Of a stretch of DNA of 64,000 nucleotides, positions 8,852 through 17,567 are shown one piece after another. Below the pieces are notes generated by a model. It worked only from the letters and a program-made list of their open reading frames with translations. It was not told the origin of the DNA and did not search any database. This DNA comes from Moritella sp. (GTDB lineage Bacteria; Pseudomonadota; Gammaproteobacteria; Enterobacterales; Moritellaceae), in assembly GCF_013215705.1 (NCBI RefSeq), contig NZ_JABSQR010000009.1:1-64000 (forward strand), given 5' to 3'. A program made the position numbers and the translations under genes. Numbering within the stretch: position 1 is the first letter of the stretch; each line of letters begins with the position of its first letter.

Positions 8852-9670
8852 ATGACAGTTGAATTAATTACCAAAGCGCAATCAAAAAATAACAGCACGC
8901 TAGGTCAAGTCGCATTAGTAGGAGCAGGTCCGGGGGATCCAGAGTTACTCACACTAAAAGCATTAAAGGCGATTGAGAGTGCCGATCTGATCTTGTTTGA
9001 TAACTTGGTTAGCCACGACATTAGAGCGTTGTTTCCACCCCATACCAAAGCGATCTATGTCGGTAAGAAAAAAGCAGACCATTGTATTCCACAAGACCAA
9101 TTGAATTTATTCATGGTCGATAAAGCCAAACAAGGTCTGAATATTTGTCGTCTCAAAGGCGGTGACCCATTTGTATTTGGTCGCGGTAGTGAAGAACAAC
9201 TGGTGCTCCATGCCCACGATATCAAAACAATCGTCGTGCCTGGCATCACCGCAGCATCGGGCTGTACCGCCTACGCAGGGATCCCGTTAACCCACAGAGG
9301 TCTGTCAACGGGCTGTACTTTTATTACTGGGCACCTAAAAAATGGCCAATTAGACCTGAATTGGTCGCAACTAGCGCACCTAGAACATACCTTAGTGTTC
9401 TACATGGGACTGGGTAAATTAGCGGAAATTTCAGCGCAACTGATCAGTCATGGTTTAGCCAGTGATACACCTGCTGCCTTGATAGAAAACGGCTCGACAC
9501 CACAACAAAGAGAATTCGTTGGCACTGTAGCTACCTTGCCAACACTCGCGATTGAACACCAATTACAAAGCCCTAGCCTGATTGTGGTCGGCAAAGTTGT
9601 CTCTCTTGCAGAACAACTTAGCTGGCGAGATCTAGAGCAAGCGGCAAAAAATCAAGAATTAAGCGCATAA
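8852..9670 (+). CDS. cobA: Uroporphyrinogen-III C-methyltransferase (SUMT)
   Basis: 272 residues. SAM-dependent methylation of uroporphyrinogen III to precorrin-2, the first step to sirohaem, the cofactor of NirB. Motifs are VGAGPGDPELLTLKA near residue 25, RLKGGDPFVFGRG near 105, and the PGITAASG segment near 130. No CysG-type dehydrogenase/ferrochelatase domain, so those steps must be encoded elsewhere. First gene of the rightward nitrite reductase operon, 11 nt before nirB. GGGATG lies 6-11 nt upstream of the ATG. Confidence 0.94.
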   Translation: MTVELITKAQSKNNSTLGQVALVGAGPGDPELLTLKALKAIESADLILFDNLVSHDIRALFPPHTKAIYVGKKKADHCIPQDQLNLFMVDKAKQGLNICRLKGGDPFVFGRGSEEQLVLHAHDIKTIVVPGITAASGCTAYAGIPLTHRGLSTGCTFITGHLKNGQLDLNWSQLAHLEHTLVFYMGLGKLAEISAQLISHGLASDTPAALIENGSTPQQREFVGTVATLPTLAIEHQLQSPSLIVVGKVVSLAEQLSWRDLEQAAKNQELSA

Positions 9671-9681
9671 CGGAGCATGTC

Positions 9682-12216
9682 ATGAAAAGAATTATAGTTG
9701 TCGGTAACGGCATGGTAGGTCACCATTTTATTGACCAATTTATTCAGCAAGACAAAATGGCTGAAGTACAAATCACCACATTCAGTGAAGAATCACGTCT
9801 CGCTTATGATCGTGTGCAGTTAAGTGCTTATTTCAGTGGTAAAACAGCTGATGACTTAATGATGACATCGCCAGAATACTATGATGACAACGGCGTGCAG
9901 TACTTTGTTAACGATAAAGTTATTAGCATCGATAAAGCCGCTAAAACCGTCACCACAGCACAAGGTCGTGTCGAAAGTTACGACAAATTGGTACTGGCGA
10001 CAGGCTCATATCCGTTCGTGCCGCCAATTCCAGGCAAAGACCAAGACCATTGTTTAGTTTACCGTACTATTAACGATTTAGAAGACATCACCGCATCAGC
10101 CAAAGAAAGTAAAGTCGGTGTGGTCGTCGGTGGTGGTCTACTGGGTCTTGAAGCCGCCAATGCAATTAAACAGTTAGGGCTAGAAACCCACGTGGTGGAA
10201 TTCGCTCCGCGCCTCATGGCGGTGCAAGTTGACGACGGCGGTGGTAAGATCCTGCGCGACAAAATTGCAGCGCTAGGCGTGAATATTCACACCGAAAAAA
10301 ATACTAAAGAAATTGTGAAAGGTGAAACTTGCCGTTACCGCATGAACTTTGCTGACGGTTCTCACGTTGAAACCGATATGATCATCTTCTCTGCCGGTAT
10401 TCGTCCGCAAGATGAATTAGCCCGTTCTTTTGACCTAGCATTAGGCGAACGTGGTGGTATCCAAATTAATGATCAATGTTTAACCTCTGACGAAAATATT
10501 TTCGCGATTGGCGAGTGCGCGTTATGGCAAGGCCGTATCTTCGGTCTCGTTGCACCGGGTTATCAAATGGCGAAAGTGGCTGTAGACCAAATTGTTGGTG
10601 CAGGTAACTTAGCGTTCACAGGTGCTGACATGAGTACCAAGCTGAAATTGCTTGGTGTTGACGTAGCCAGTATCGGTGATGCACACGGTAATGCAGAAGG
10701 CGCGCAAAATTATGTGTTCACTAACGAAGCTGACCAAGTTTACAAAAAACTGGTGATCAGCGCATGTGGTAAGAAATTACTGGGCGCGGTCATGGTGGGT
10801 GAAGCGGAAGATTATGGTACTTGGTTACAAATTTATTTAAACGATATGGATATTCCCGGTGCGCCAGAGAATATGTTGGTACCACCCGCAGAAGGTGGTT
10901 CGGTCACCATGGGGGTTGATGCGCTGCCTGATTCAGCGGTTCTTTGTTCATGCCTTGATGTCACAAAAGGTCAAATCTGTGCCGCGGTACAAGATGGTGC
11001 AACCAGCATTGGTGACATTAAATCAATCACCAAAGCTGGTACTGGTTGTGGTGGCTGTAGCGCACTGGTAACGCAAGTACTAAATGCCGAACTTGCAAGC
11101 ATGGGTGTTGAAGTGAACACCGATCTGTGTGAGCACTTCGCTTACTCACGTGCAGAACTGGCTGACATAATCCGTGTTAAACGTATTAAAACATTCGAAG
11201 CATTAATCACCGAGTTTGGCGCTGGTCATGGTTGTGAAATTTGTCGTCCGACAGTAGCCAACATTCTGGCGTCATTCTGGAATGACTACATCCTCGAAGA
11301 TGATCATCTTGGTCTGCAAGACGTCAATGACGTTTATTTAGGCAACATGCAAAAAGACGGTACCTACTCTGTTGTACCACGGATCCCAGCGGGTGAGATC
11401 ACCCCAGAAAAATTAATTGTACTCGGTGAAGTGGCGAAAAAGTATGGCTTATATACCAAGATAACCGGTGGACTACGTATCGATTTATTTGGTGCGCAAT
11501 TACATCAACTACCCGACATATGGGCATGGCTGATCAAAGAAGGCTTCGAAACAGGTCACGCTTACGGTAAATCACTGCGTACCGTAAAATCGTGTGTGGG
11601 TAGTACCTGGTGTCGTTATGGTGTGCAAGACAGCATGTCACTGGCCATTGATCTTGAGAACCGCTACAAAGGTTTACGCTCGCCACATAAAATTAAGTTT
11701 GGCGTGTCTGGTTGTACTCGAGAATGTGCTGAAGCTCAGGGCAAAGACATCGGTATTATTGCGACAGAAGGTGGCTGGAGTCTCTATGTCTGTGGTAACG
11801 GTGGTATGCGCCCTCGTCATGCCGATTTATTCGCGACCGACCTAGATACTGACACGCTATACAAATATATTGATCGTGTATTGATGTTCTATATCCGTAC
11901 CGCAGACCGCCTACAACGTACATCGGTTTGGTTAGAAAATATGGAAGGTGGCTTAGATTACCTTAAAGACGTGGTTATTAACGACAAACTGGCGCTTACC
12001 GCAGAGCTTGAATCTGAAATGGCCGCAAACATTGCTAACTACCAGTGTGAGTGGAAAACAACCCTTGAAAGCCCTGAAAAACTACTGCGCTTTAAACACT
12101 TTATTAACTCTGAAGAAAAAGACAGTGCGGTTCAGTTTGTTGAAGTCCGTGACCAAATTCGCCCTGCGACACCCGCAGAACGCGCTGGTCAAATCCCTGT
12201 GCTCGAAGTGAACTAA
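9682..12216 (+). CDS. nirB: Nitrite reductase (NADH), large subunit
   Basis: 844 residues, normal length. An N-terminal FAD/NAD(P) reductase domain (VVGNGMVGHHF, VVVGGGLLGLEAAN) covers about 1-390. A BFD-like [2Fe-2S] domain with CSCLDVTKGQIC and GTGCGGC lies at about 417-465. A second Cys pair CEICRP follows near 515. The sirohaem/[4Fe-4S] domain has SCVGSTWCRYG and VSGCTRECAEA at about 638-685. It reduces nitrite to ammonium in the cytoplasm with six electrons from NADH, together with NirD. RBS GGAGCATGTC precedes the ATG. Confidence 0.97.
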   Translation: MKRIIVVGNGMVGHHFIDQFIQQDKMAEVQITTFSEESRLAYDRVQLSAYFSGKTADDLMMTSPEYYDDNGVQYFVNDKVISIDKAAKTVTTAQGRVESYDKLVLATGSYPFVPPIPGKDQDHCLVYRTINDLEDITASAKESKVGVVVGGGLLGLEAANAIKQLGLETHVVEFAPRLMAVQVDDGGGKILRDKIAALGVNIHTEKNTKEIVKGETCRYRMNFADGSHVETDMIIFSAGIRPQDELARSFDLALGERGGIQINDQCLTSDENIFAIGECALWQGRIFGLVAPGYQMAKVAVDQIVGAGNLAFTGADMSTKLKLLGVDVASIGDAHGNAEGAQNYVFTNEADQVYKKLVISACGKKLLGAVMVGEAEDYGTWLQIYLNDMDIPGAPENMLVPPAEGGSVTMGVDALPDSAVLCSCLDVTKGQICAAVQDGATSIGDIKSITKAGTGCGGCSALVTQVLNAELASMGVEVNTDLCEHFAYSRAELADIIRVKRIKTFEALITEFGAGHGCEICRPTVANILASFWNDYILEDDHLGLQDVNDVYLGNMQKDGTYSVVPRIPAGEITPEKLIVLGEVAKKYGLYTKITGGLRIDLFGAQLHQLPDIWAWLIKEGFETGHAYGKSLRTVKSCVGSTWCRYGVQDSMSLAIDLENRYKGLRSPHKIKFGVSGCTRECAEAQGKDIGIIATEGGWSLYVCGNGGMRPRHADLFATDLDTDTLYKYIDRVLMFYIRTADRLQRTSVWLENMEGGLDYLKDVVINDKLALTAELESEMAANIANYQCEWKTTLESPEKLLRFKHFINSEEKDSAVQFVEVRDQIRPATPAERAGQIPVLEVN

Positions 12217-12297
12217 CAGGTTAAACCACCACGTTCAACCTAACAGCAATCGATGACAGTAATTGATCACAGTTATCGATGACAACTATCTATAACA

Positions 12298-12329
12298 GCT
12301 GTTAGCGGGTGCGTTCACCCGCTAACAGC
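12298..12329 (+). other. Strong hairpin between nirB and nirD
   Basis: 14-bp perfect stem GCTGTTAGCGGGTG / CACCCGCTAACAGC with loop CGTT, lying in a 130-nt gap. No T run follows, so it is unlikely to be a simple terminator; it may stabilise the nirB end of the transcript or set the ratio of nirB to nirD. Confidence 0.7.
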
Positions 12330-12346
12330 AGATTTAAGGATTTATT

Positions 12347-12673
12347 ATGACGACTTGGACTCCAATTATTGAAAAAGATAAACTCACCCCAGATACCGGT
12401 GTATGTGCGTTAGTGAACGGTAAGCAGGTTGCGATCTTCTTTGATCGTAAAACTGACCAACTGTTTGCTATTGATAACTACTGTCCAGCCAGTAAAGCTA
12501 ACGTATTATCACGCGGATTAATATCTTCAGTTAAAGATGTATTAACCGTTTCATCACCACTTTATAAAGAGCATTTCAGTCTGACCACAGGTGAATGCCT
12601 TGAAAATGATACTTTATCAGTGCCTGTATATGCAGTACGTGTTACTGATGGTATGGTGGAAGTCAGCGTATAA
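12347..12673 (+). CDS. nirD: Nitrite reductase (NADH), small subunit
   Basis: 108 residues with the Rieske-type beta fold typical of NirD but without the cluster-binding Cys/His pairs, as normal for this subunit. Recognisable pieces are VCALVNGKQVAIFF, FAIDNYCPASKANVLSRG and SPLYKEHFSLTTGECL. It partners NirB. RBS AAGGA lies 7 nt before the ATG. It is followed after 44 nt by the phosphatase-kinase gene. Confidence 0.93.
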   Translation: MTTWTPIIEKDKLTPDTGVCALVNGKQVAIFFDRKTDQLFAIDNYCPASKANVLSRGLISSVKDVLTVSSPLYKEHFSLTTGECLENDTLSVPVYAVRVTDGMVEVSV

Positions 12674-12717
12674 GGATATCGTGGCGCGATTATTTAGCGC
12701 CATAACAGGGAGTTAGT

Positions 12718-14457
12718 ATGTCACCACGGCACTTACAAGGCGGCGCGACCTTTACCATAGGTCAGCGCTCAGTTGCAGGGATAAAAGCCCATAATGAAGA
12801 TGCCATTGGTATTCGTATCCCGGATGATTTACTGCTGACCACTAAAGGTGCGGTCGCGATTATCGCCGATGGGGTCAGCGCGGCAGAAGCCGGTAAAGAA
12901 GCCAGCGAAACCTGCGTACATAACTTCTTATCCGATTATTATTCGACCCCAGAAACCTGGTCGGTTGGCAAATCAACAGGTCAGGTATTAACCGCACTGA
13001 ATCGCTGGTTATATAGTCAGGGCCGACAGTTTGCCGATGCCCAAAAAGGCTACCTCACTACCTTAAGTGCCATTGTATTTAAATCCCATGCAGCGCATTT
13101 ACTGCACGTCGGTGATTCGCGAATATACCGTTTACGTAACAACACCCTTGAGCAATTAACCCGAGACCACACCACGGTCGTCAATAGTAACCAATCTTAC
13201 CTCGCCCGCGCGATGGGCTTGGATACTACCCTCGATGTGGATTATAAAGAAGTCGAGTTACAAGTCGGTGATGTGTTTTTATTATCAACCGACGGCTTAC
13301 ATGATTTTGTTAGCGATAAACTATTACGAGAAATGGTGCAACAGACGCATCAATCTGCAGAAGGTGATTTTGAAGCATGTTGCGAACAGCTTATTCAGCA
13401 TGCATTGGCCAGTAACAGTAATGATAATATCAGCTGCCAATTGTTGCGGGTCGACAGTTTACCTAAGCTCAGTGCCGAAGATGTGCATGTCCATCTTGCC
13501 TCCATGCCTTTCCCGCCCGCATTACGCACTGGATTATCCATTGATGGCCTAAAAGTGATTAAAGAGTTACATGCCAGTAGCAGTAGCCATTTATATTTAG
13601 TCGAAGACAAAGACAGCAAACAGCAATACTGCATGAAAGCACCCTCGGTCAACTATATCGATGATCCTGCTTATATCGAGCGTTTTACCATGGAGACCTG
13701 GATTGGCTCGCGATTACATAACCCGCATATTTTAAAAATTGTCGAAACCAACAGGAAAAAAAGCCATCTCTATTATTTAATGGAAGTGATTGAAGGTATC
13801 ACCCTAGAACAGTGGATAAATCAACATCCGAATCCGCCGATCCAAGAAGTACTTAATATTGTTGAGCAGGTGATTAAAGGCTTACGTGCTTTTCACCGTA
13901 AAGAAACCCTACATCAAGATTTAAAGCCGGGCAATATCATGATCGATAATAATGGCCAAGTTAAGATCATTGATTTTGGTTCTTGTTTCGTCAAAGGCAT
14001 CGCTGAAATAGCCACCCCATTGCAACGCGATAAGATCCTCGGCACTGCCGCCTATTCCGCCCCTGAAACCGTGATCAATGGTGACAGTACTGCGCAATCC
14101 GATATCTTCGCCGTTGCTGTGATTACTTTTGAAATGCTCACGGGTAAGCTGCCTTTTAATGGCAAACTCGAAACCTGTCGTACCCAGAAGGCATATCTCA
14201 ATACCAAGTATGTTCCCGCTTATGAATACAATCCATTAGTGCCATTTTGGTTAGACGGCACCATCAAAAAAGGCCTACGCTTCGACCCTAACAAGCGTCA
14301 CGCAGATGTATCCGAACTCTTGCATGAGTTACAGCACCCTAACCCTAAATATAAAAATAATCGCAAACAAACCTTAATTGAAAAAAATCCAGAACGCTTC
14401 TGGCAAGTGATCTCGTTATTATTACTATTTGCGCTTTGTATTTCACTATTTAGTTAG
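12718..14457 (+). CDS. Fused PP2C phosphatase and Ser/Thr protein kinase, membrane-tethered
   Basis: 579 residues. Residues about 1-245 are a PP2C-type phosphatase (HNEDAIG, IIADGVSAAEAG, HVGDSRIYRL, LLSTDGLHDF, NDNISC), with the metal-binding aspartates present. Residues about 275-535 are a Hanks-type kinase: Lys about 306 in CMKAP, HQDLKPGN near 399 (HQD in place of HRD), DFGS near 418, and SAPE. The last 18 residues are hydrophobic (VISLLLLFALCISLF), a C-terminal membrane anchor with both enzymes in the cytoplasm. It follows nirD by 44 nt in the same direction, suggesting reversible phosphorylation acting on nitrogen assimilation, perhaps on transport; that role and the substrate are inference. 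No nitrate transporter gene is in the window. Confidence 0.88.
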   Translation: MSPRHLQGGATFTIGQRSVAGIKAHNEDAIGIRIPDDLLLTTKGAVAIIADGVSAAEAGKEASETCVHNFLSDYYSTPETWSVGKSTGQVLTALNRWLYSQGRQFADAQKGYLTTLSAIVFKSHAAHLLHVGDSRIYRLRNNTLEQLTRDHTTVVNSNQSYLARAMGLDTTLDVDYKEVELQVGDVFLLSTDGLHDFVSDKLLREMVQQTHQSAEGDFEACCEQLIQHALASNSNDNISCQLLRVDSLPKLSAEDVHVHLASMPFPPALRTGLSIDGLKVIKELHASSSSHLYLVEDKDSKQQYCMKAPSVNYIDDPAYIERFTMETWIGSRLHNPHILKIVETNRKKSHLYYLMEVIEGITLEQWINQHPNPPIQEVLNIVEQVIKGLRAFHRKETLHQDLKPGNIMIDNNGQVKIIDFGSCFVKGIAEIATPLQRDKILGTAAYSAPETVINGDSTAQSDIFAVAVITFEMLTGKLPFNGKLETCRTQKAYLNTKYVPAYEYNPLVPFWLDGTIKKGLRFDPNKRHADVSELLHELQHPNPKYKNNRKQTLIEKNPERFWQVISLLLLFALCISLFS

Positions 14458-14460
14458 GCA

Positions 14461-14491
14461 CAAAAAAGCCCTATACCATGTGATATAGGGC
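14461..14491 (-). terminator. Terminator of the trpS end of the dam operon
   Basis: Stem GCCCTATA / TATAGGGC (14468-14475 and 14484-14491). On the minus strand it runs into TTTTTT. It also lies just after the kinase stop and may block convergent transcription. Confidence 0.82.
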
Positions 14492-14554
14492 GTTAACTAT
14501 TCGGTTATTCAATAATACTATGATTGGTCAATAGCCTATCACCTAAATAACGGT

Positions 14555-15556
14555 CTAGTTATTAGCAATAAAACCCACGGCTTCGTAGGCTTTCGCTAAT
14601 GTTGGTGCAGCGCGCTCAGAGGCTTTGTCAGCACCGATACGCATAATTCGCTGTAATTCAGTCTCATCTGCACGTAACTCGTAGTAACGCGCTTGAATCG
14701 GCTCAATCATAGCGACAACCGCGTCAGCGGTATCTTTCTTCAAGTGACCATACATTTTATCTTCGTATTCAGGCACAAGATCAGCAACTGGACGTTTAGT
14801 CGCCACAGAAAGTAATGTCAGTAAGTTAGATACACCCGGTTTTTCTTTATTATCAAAGTAAATACGCGCTTGTTCATCACTGTCTGTTACTGCACTTTTC
14901 AATTTTTTAGCAATCTGTTTCGGTTCATCTAATAACTTGATGAAAGCTTTTGGATTGTCATCTGACTTAGACATTTTCTTCAGCGGATCTTGCAGGCTCA
15001 TAATACGAGCGCCCAACGTTGGGATCATCGGTTCTGGCACTTTAAATACGTCACCGTAGATATTATTAAAACGAGTCGCGATAGTACGCGCTAATTCTAA
15101 GTGCTGCTTTTGATCATCGCCTACAGGTACTGCATCTGCTTGATAAAGCAAAATGTCTGCAGCCATTAGCACAGGGTAAGTATATAAACCTGAATTACTG
15201 CTGCTAGAGTTATTAGATTTATCTTTAAACTGCGTCATACGGTTTAATTCACCCATTTGGGTATAGCAGTTTAATAACCAACTCAATTGTGCATGTTCTG
15301 GTACTTGAGATTGTAAGAAGATAGTCGACTTTTCAGGGTCTAAACCACATGCAACATACATTGCTAGGCCTTCAAGCACCTGTGATTTAAACTCTTTCGG
15401 GTCTTGACGTACCGTGATGGTATGTAAGTCCGCAAGCATGAAATGACAGTCGCTGTGTTCCTGCATGTCCAGCCATTGATTGATTGCACCAATATAGTTA
15501 CCAATCGTCATACTGCCTGAAGGCTGAATACCACTTAATACCACAGGTTTTGTCAT
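14555..15556 (-). CDS. trpS: Tryptophanyl-tRNA synthetase
   Basis: 333 residues, standard length. Class I signatures are [13 protein letters not shown] (HIGH equivalent) near residue 10 and KMSKS near 195. It charges tRNA-Trp in the cytoplasm. The start is the ATG of MTKPVVLSG, with GGGAA 9 nt upstream, as in E. coli; the frame is open five codons further to a TTG that lies within the ribosome binding site. Last gene of the damX-dam-rpe-gph-trpS series and followed by a terminator. Confidence 0.97.
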   Translation of the reverse strand: MTKPVVLSGIQPSGSMTIGNYIGAINQWLDMQEHSDCHFMLADLHTITVRQDPKEFKSQVLEGLAMYVACGLDPEKSTIFLQSQVPEHAQLSWLLNCYTQMGELNRMTQFKDKSNNSSSSNSGLYTYPVLMAADILLYQADAVPVGDDQKQHLELARTIATRFNNIYGDVFKVPEPMIPTLGARIMSLQDPLKKMSKSDDNPKAFIKLLDEPKQIAKKLKSAVTDSDEQARIYFDNKEKPGVSNLLTLLSVATKRPVADLVPEYEDKMYGHLKKDTADAVVAMIEPIQARYYELRADETELQRIMRIGADKASERAAPTLAKAYEAVGFIANN

Positions 15557-15641
15557 ATATATATTTCCCAATCTCTTAATTCATTCAATTGTGGGCAAGT
15601 ACATAGACTTACCCAATCATGTTTATGTTAACTTTACTGTG

Positions 15642-16313
15642 CTACTTCAATTTCACTGCAGATAATAGCTCACTGATATCATCAGCAACGAAGTCAGGGT
15701 TACTATCGCTAATTGGAATACCGTAGTTGTAACCATAGGTTAAACCAAAACTGGTAAAGTTTGCCGCTTGTGCTGCAATGATATCGTTTTTAGAATCACC
15801 CACCATCAAGGCATCTTCAGCCTTAAGTTGGTAATGATCTAAGCAATGCAATAGCGGTAATGGATTGGGTTTTTTCTCAGCTAGAGAATCACCACCCAGT
15901 ACCACTTCAAAAAACTCACTAATACCGGCTAATTCAAGTACTGGCGTGGTTTGCACCATAGGTTTATTGGTCACAATTGCCAACTTAAACCCGGCATCAC
16001 GCAGTGCGGTTAGCGTTTCTTTTACATTTGGGTATAACACGCTGTGTGTATATACATTGGCAGAATAGTGCTTTAAGAATGACGCCAGTGCATCATTAAA
16101 TAATGCCGAGTCAATATCATCAACAATGTTAACACTGCCGGATAACGCGCGTTGTACTAGTACTTGCGCACCATTACCAACCCAACCGCGGACTTCATCT
16201 TCCGAGAAATGGGCACGATCAAAATCACTCAGCATGCAATTAACGGCAGCGGCTAGGTCAGGTACACTATCAACAAGGGTACCGTCTAAATCAAAACAAA
16301 TAAGTTTAAACAT
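15642..16313 (-). CDS. gph: Phosphoglycolate phosphatase (HAD family)
   Basis: 223 residues. HAD motif I is [10 protein letters not shown] at the N-terminus, motif II VTNKP near 117, motif [14 protein letters not shown] and VGDSKND near 150-175. It dephosphorylates 2-phosphoglycolate, for example from DNA end repair. Its ATG overlaps the rpe stop by 8 bp, so translation is probably coupled. Position between rpe and trpS is the conserved gammaproteobacterial order. Confidence 0.94.
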   Translation of the reverse strand: MFKLICFDLDGTLVDSVPDLAAAVNCMLSDFDRAHFSEDEVRGWVGNGAQVLVQRALSGSVNIVDDIDSALFNDALASFLKHYSANVYTHSVLYPNVKETLTALRDAGFKLAIVTNKPMVQTTPVLELAGISEFFEVVLGGDSLAEKKPNPLPLLHCLDHYQLKAEDALMVGDSKNDIIAAQAANFTSFGLTYGYNYGIPISDSNPDFVADDISELLSAVKLK

Positions 16314-16980
16314 GGGCTTTTTCTAACTCCGAACGCATTTCATCAATGACTTTTTTATAATCTTCTTGGCCGTAAATCGCAGAGCCAGCAACAAACATAT
16401 CGGCGCCCGCTTCTGCAATCTCGCGGATGTTATCTACTTTAACGCCACCATCAATCTCGAGGATAATATCGCGACCACTGGCATCAATTAATTCTCGAAC
16501 ATCGCGTAATTTTTGTAATGTTGAAGGGATAAAACTTTGACCACCAAAGCCAGGGTTTACTGACATTAATAAGATCATATCTAACTTATCCATCACATAA
16601 TCTAAATGATGTAACGGCGTTGCTGGGTTAAATACTAACCCCGCTTTTAAACCGTGTTCCTTGATAAGTTGCAGAGAGCGGTCAACATGATCAGATGCTT
16701 CGGCATGAAAAGTGATCATAGACGCACCGGCTTTAGCAAACTCATTAATCATGTGATCAACCGGTCGCACCATTAAATGCACGTCAATGGGTGCCGTGAC
16801 ACCGTGATCACGTAATGCTTTACAGATCATTGGCCCAATCGTTAGGTTCGGCACATAATGGTTATCCATTACGTCAAAATGAATGACATCCGCACCTGCG
16901 GCCAGTACAGCATCGACTTCTTGGCCTAAGCTAGCAAAGTTAGCCGAAAGAATTGAAGGGGCAATCAGAAAGTTTTTCAT
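16306..16980 (-). CDS. rpe: Ribulose-phosphate 3-epimerase
   Basis: 224 residues, a TIM barrel interconverting ribulose-5-phosphate and xylulose-5-phosphate in the pentose phosphate pathway. Signatures are [11 protein letters not shown] at the start, [14 protein letters not shown] near 36 with the metal-binding His/Asp, VNPGFGGQ near 142 and EIDGGV near 175. Normally it follows dam directly; here the C-terminal piece of the broken dam lies 149 nt upstream and the 5.2-kb element beyond that, so its usual operon promoter is distant. Confidence 0.96.
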   Translation of the reverse strand: MKNFLIAPSILSANFASLGQEVDAVLAAGADVIHFDVMDNHYVPNLTIGPMICKALRDHGVTAPIDVHLMVRPVDHMINEFAKAGASMITFHAEASDHVDRSLQLIKEHGLKAGLVFNPATPLHHLDYVMDKLDMILLMSVNPGFGGQSFIPSTLQKLRDVRELIDASGRDIILEIDGGVKVDNIREIAEAGADMFVAGSAIYGQEDYKKVIDEMRSELEKAHV

Positions 16981-17129
16981 TGGGCATGCTCTCAGTTGTT
17001 GTTATTCCATTACGCTGTGCAAATCTTACCCTAAGTTAGCCCCTAGGGTAAAATAATAAAACCAGAATAATACTGACAACGGAGATTTAACCGAGGAATG
17101 TAAGACTATTCACGCTGATCGGCGCGAGT

Positions 17130-17447
17130 TTAACTATATAGCGCGAGTAACTCGTCTACTTTATTACGTTTACCGGCATTCCGGCTGATGGTACGTTTAA
17201 CCTGAACAACCTCAAATATAGAGCCATGATAAAGTTCACGCATTAACGGAATGTCATGATTCGAAATCAATATAGGGATCTGTCGCTCTTGGGCGGTTTC
17301 ACGAGAAACTTTAGCCAGCAGCGCCTGATCATCTAGACTAAAGCCATTCGTCGCATACGAGGTAAAACTTGCCGTGCTACTTAATGGCGCATACGGCGGA
17401 TCACAATATTGTACCGGAAATAGTAATTGTAAAGCTTTCCCTTTCAT
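17130..17447 (-). pseudogene. dam: C-terminal part of host Dam, separated by element insertion
   Basis: Host sequence is 17130-17408 and encodes CDPPYAPLSSTASF, LISNHD and the VDELLALYS end of the DNA adenine methyltransferase. It is the last third of the gene, including the catalytic DPPY motif. The first 13 codons (MKGKALQLLFPVQ, 17409-17447) come from the element, which supplies an ATG with GGGAGGAG 6 nt upstream, in frame with the host part. So a 105-residue protein could be made, but it lacks the AdoMet-binding motif I and the target-recognition region. Not expected to be active alone. Confidence 0.92.
17405..17422 (+). repeat. Left end: core AATA plus inner TTGTACCGGAAATA
   Basis: AATA (17405-17408) is the last stretch shared with intact dam. 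The inner sequence is a partial inverted match to the right end and is probably a recombinase binding arm. A GATC (17399-17402) lies 2 bp outside the core. Confidence 0.75.
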
Positions 17448-17567
17448 AAAGCTCCTCCCATCCTTCTAATTACACTATACAATATAGATTTAAATACAAA
17501 AAATCATAACAATTTAAAAAGTGATACTACAATTATAAATTATCGCTATACAACAGCATATTTTGTA

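Noticed and set aside
17026-17051. Hairpin TTACCCTA / TAGGGTAA between dam remnant and rpe as terminator
   Set aside because: No T run follows on the minus strand and rpe must be transcribed through it.
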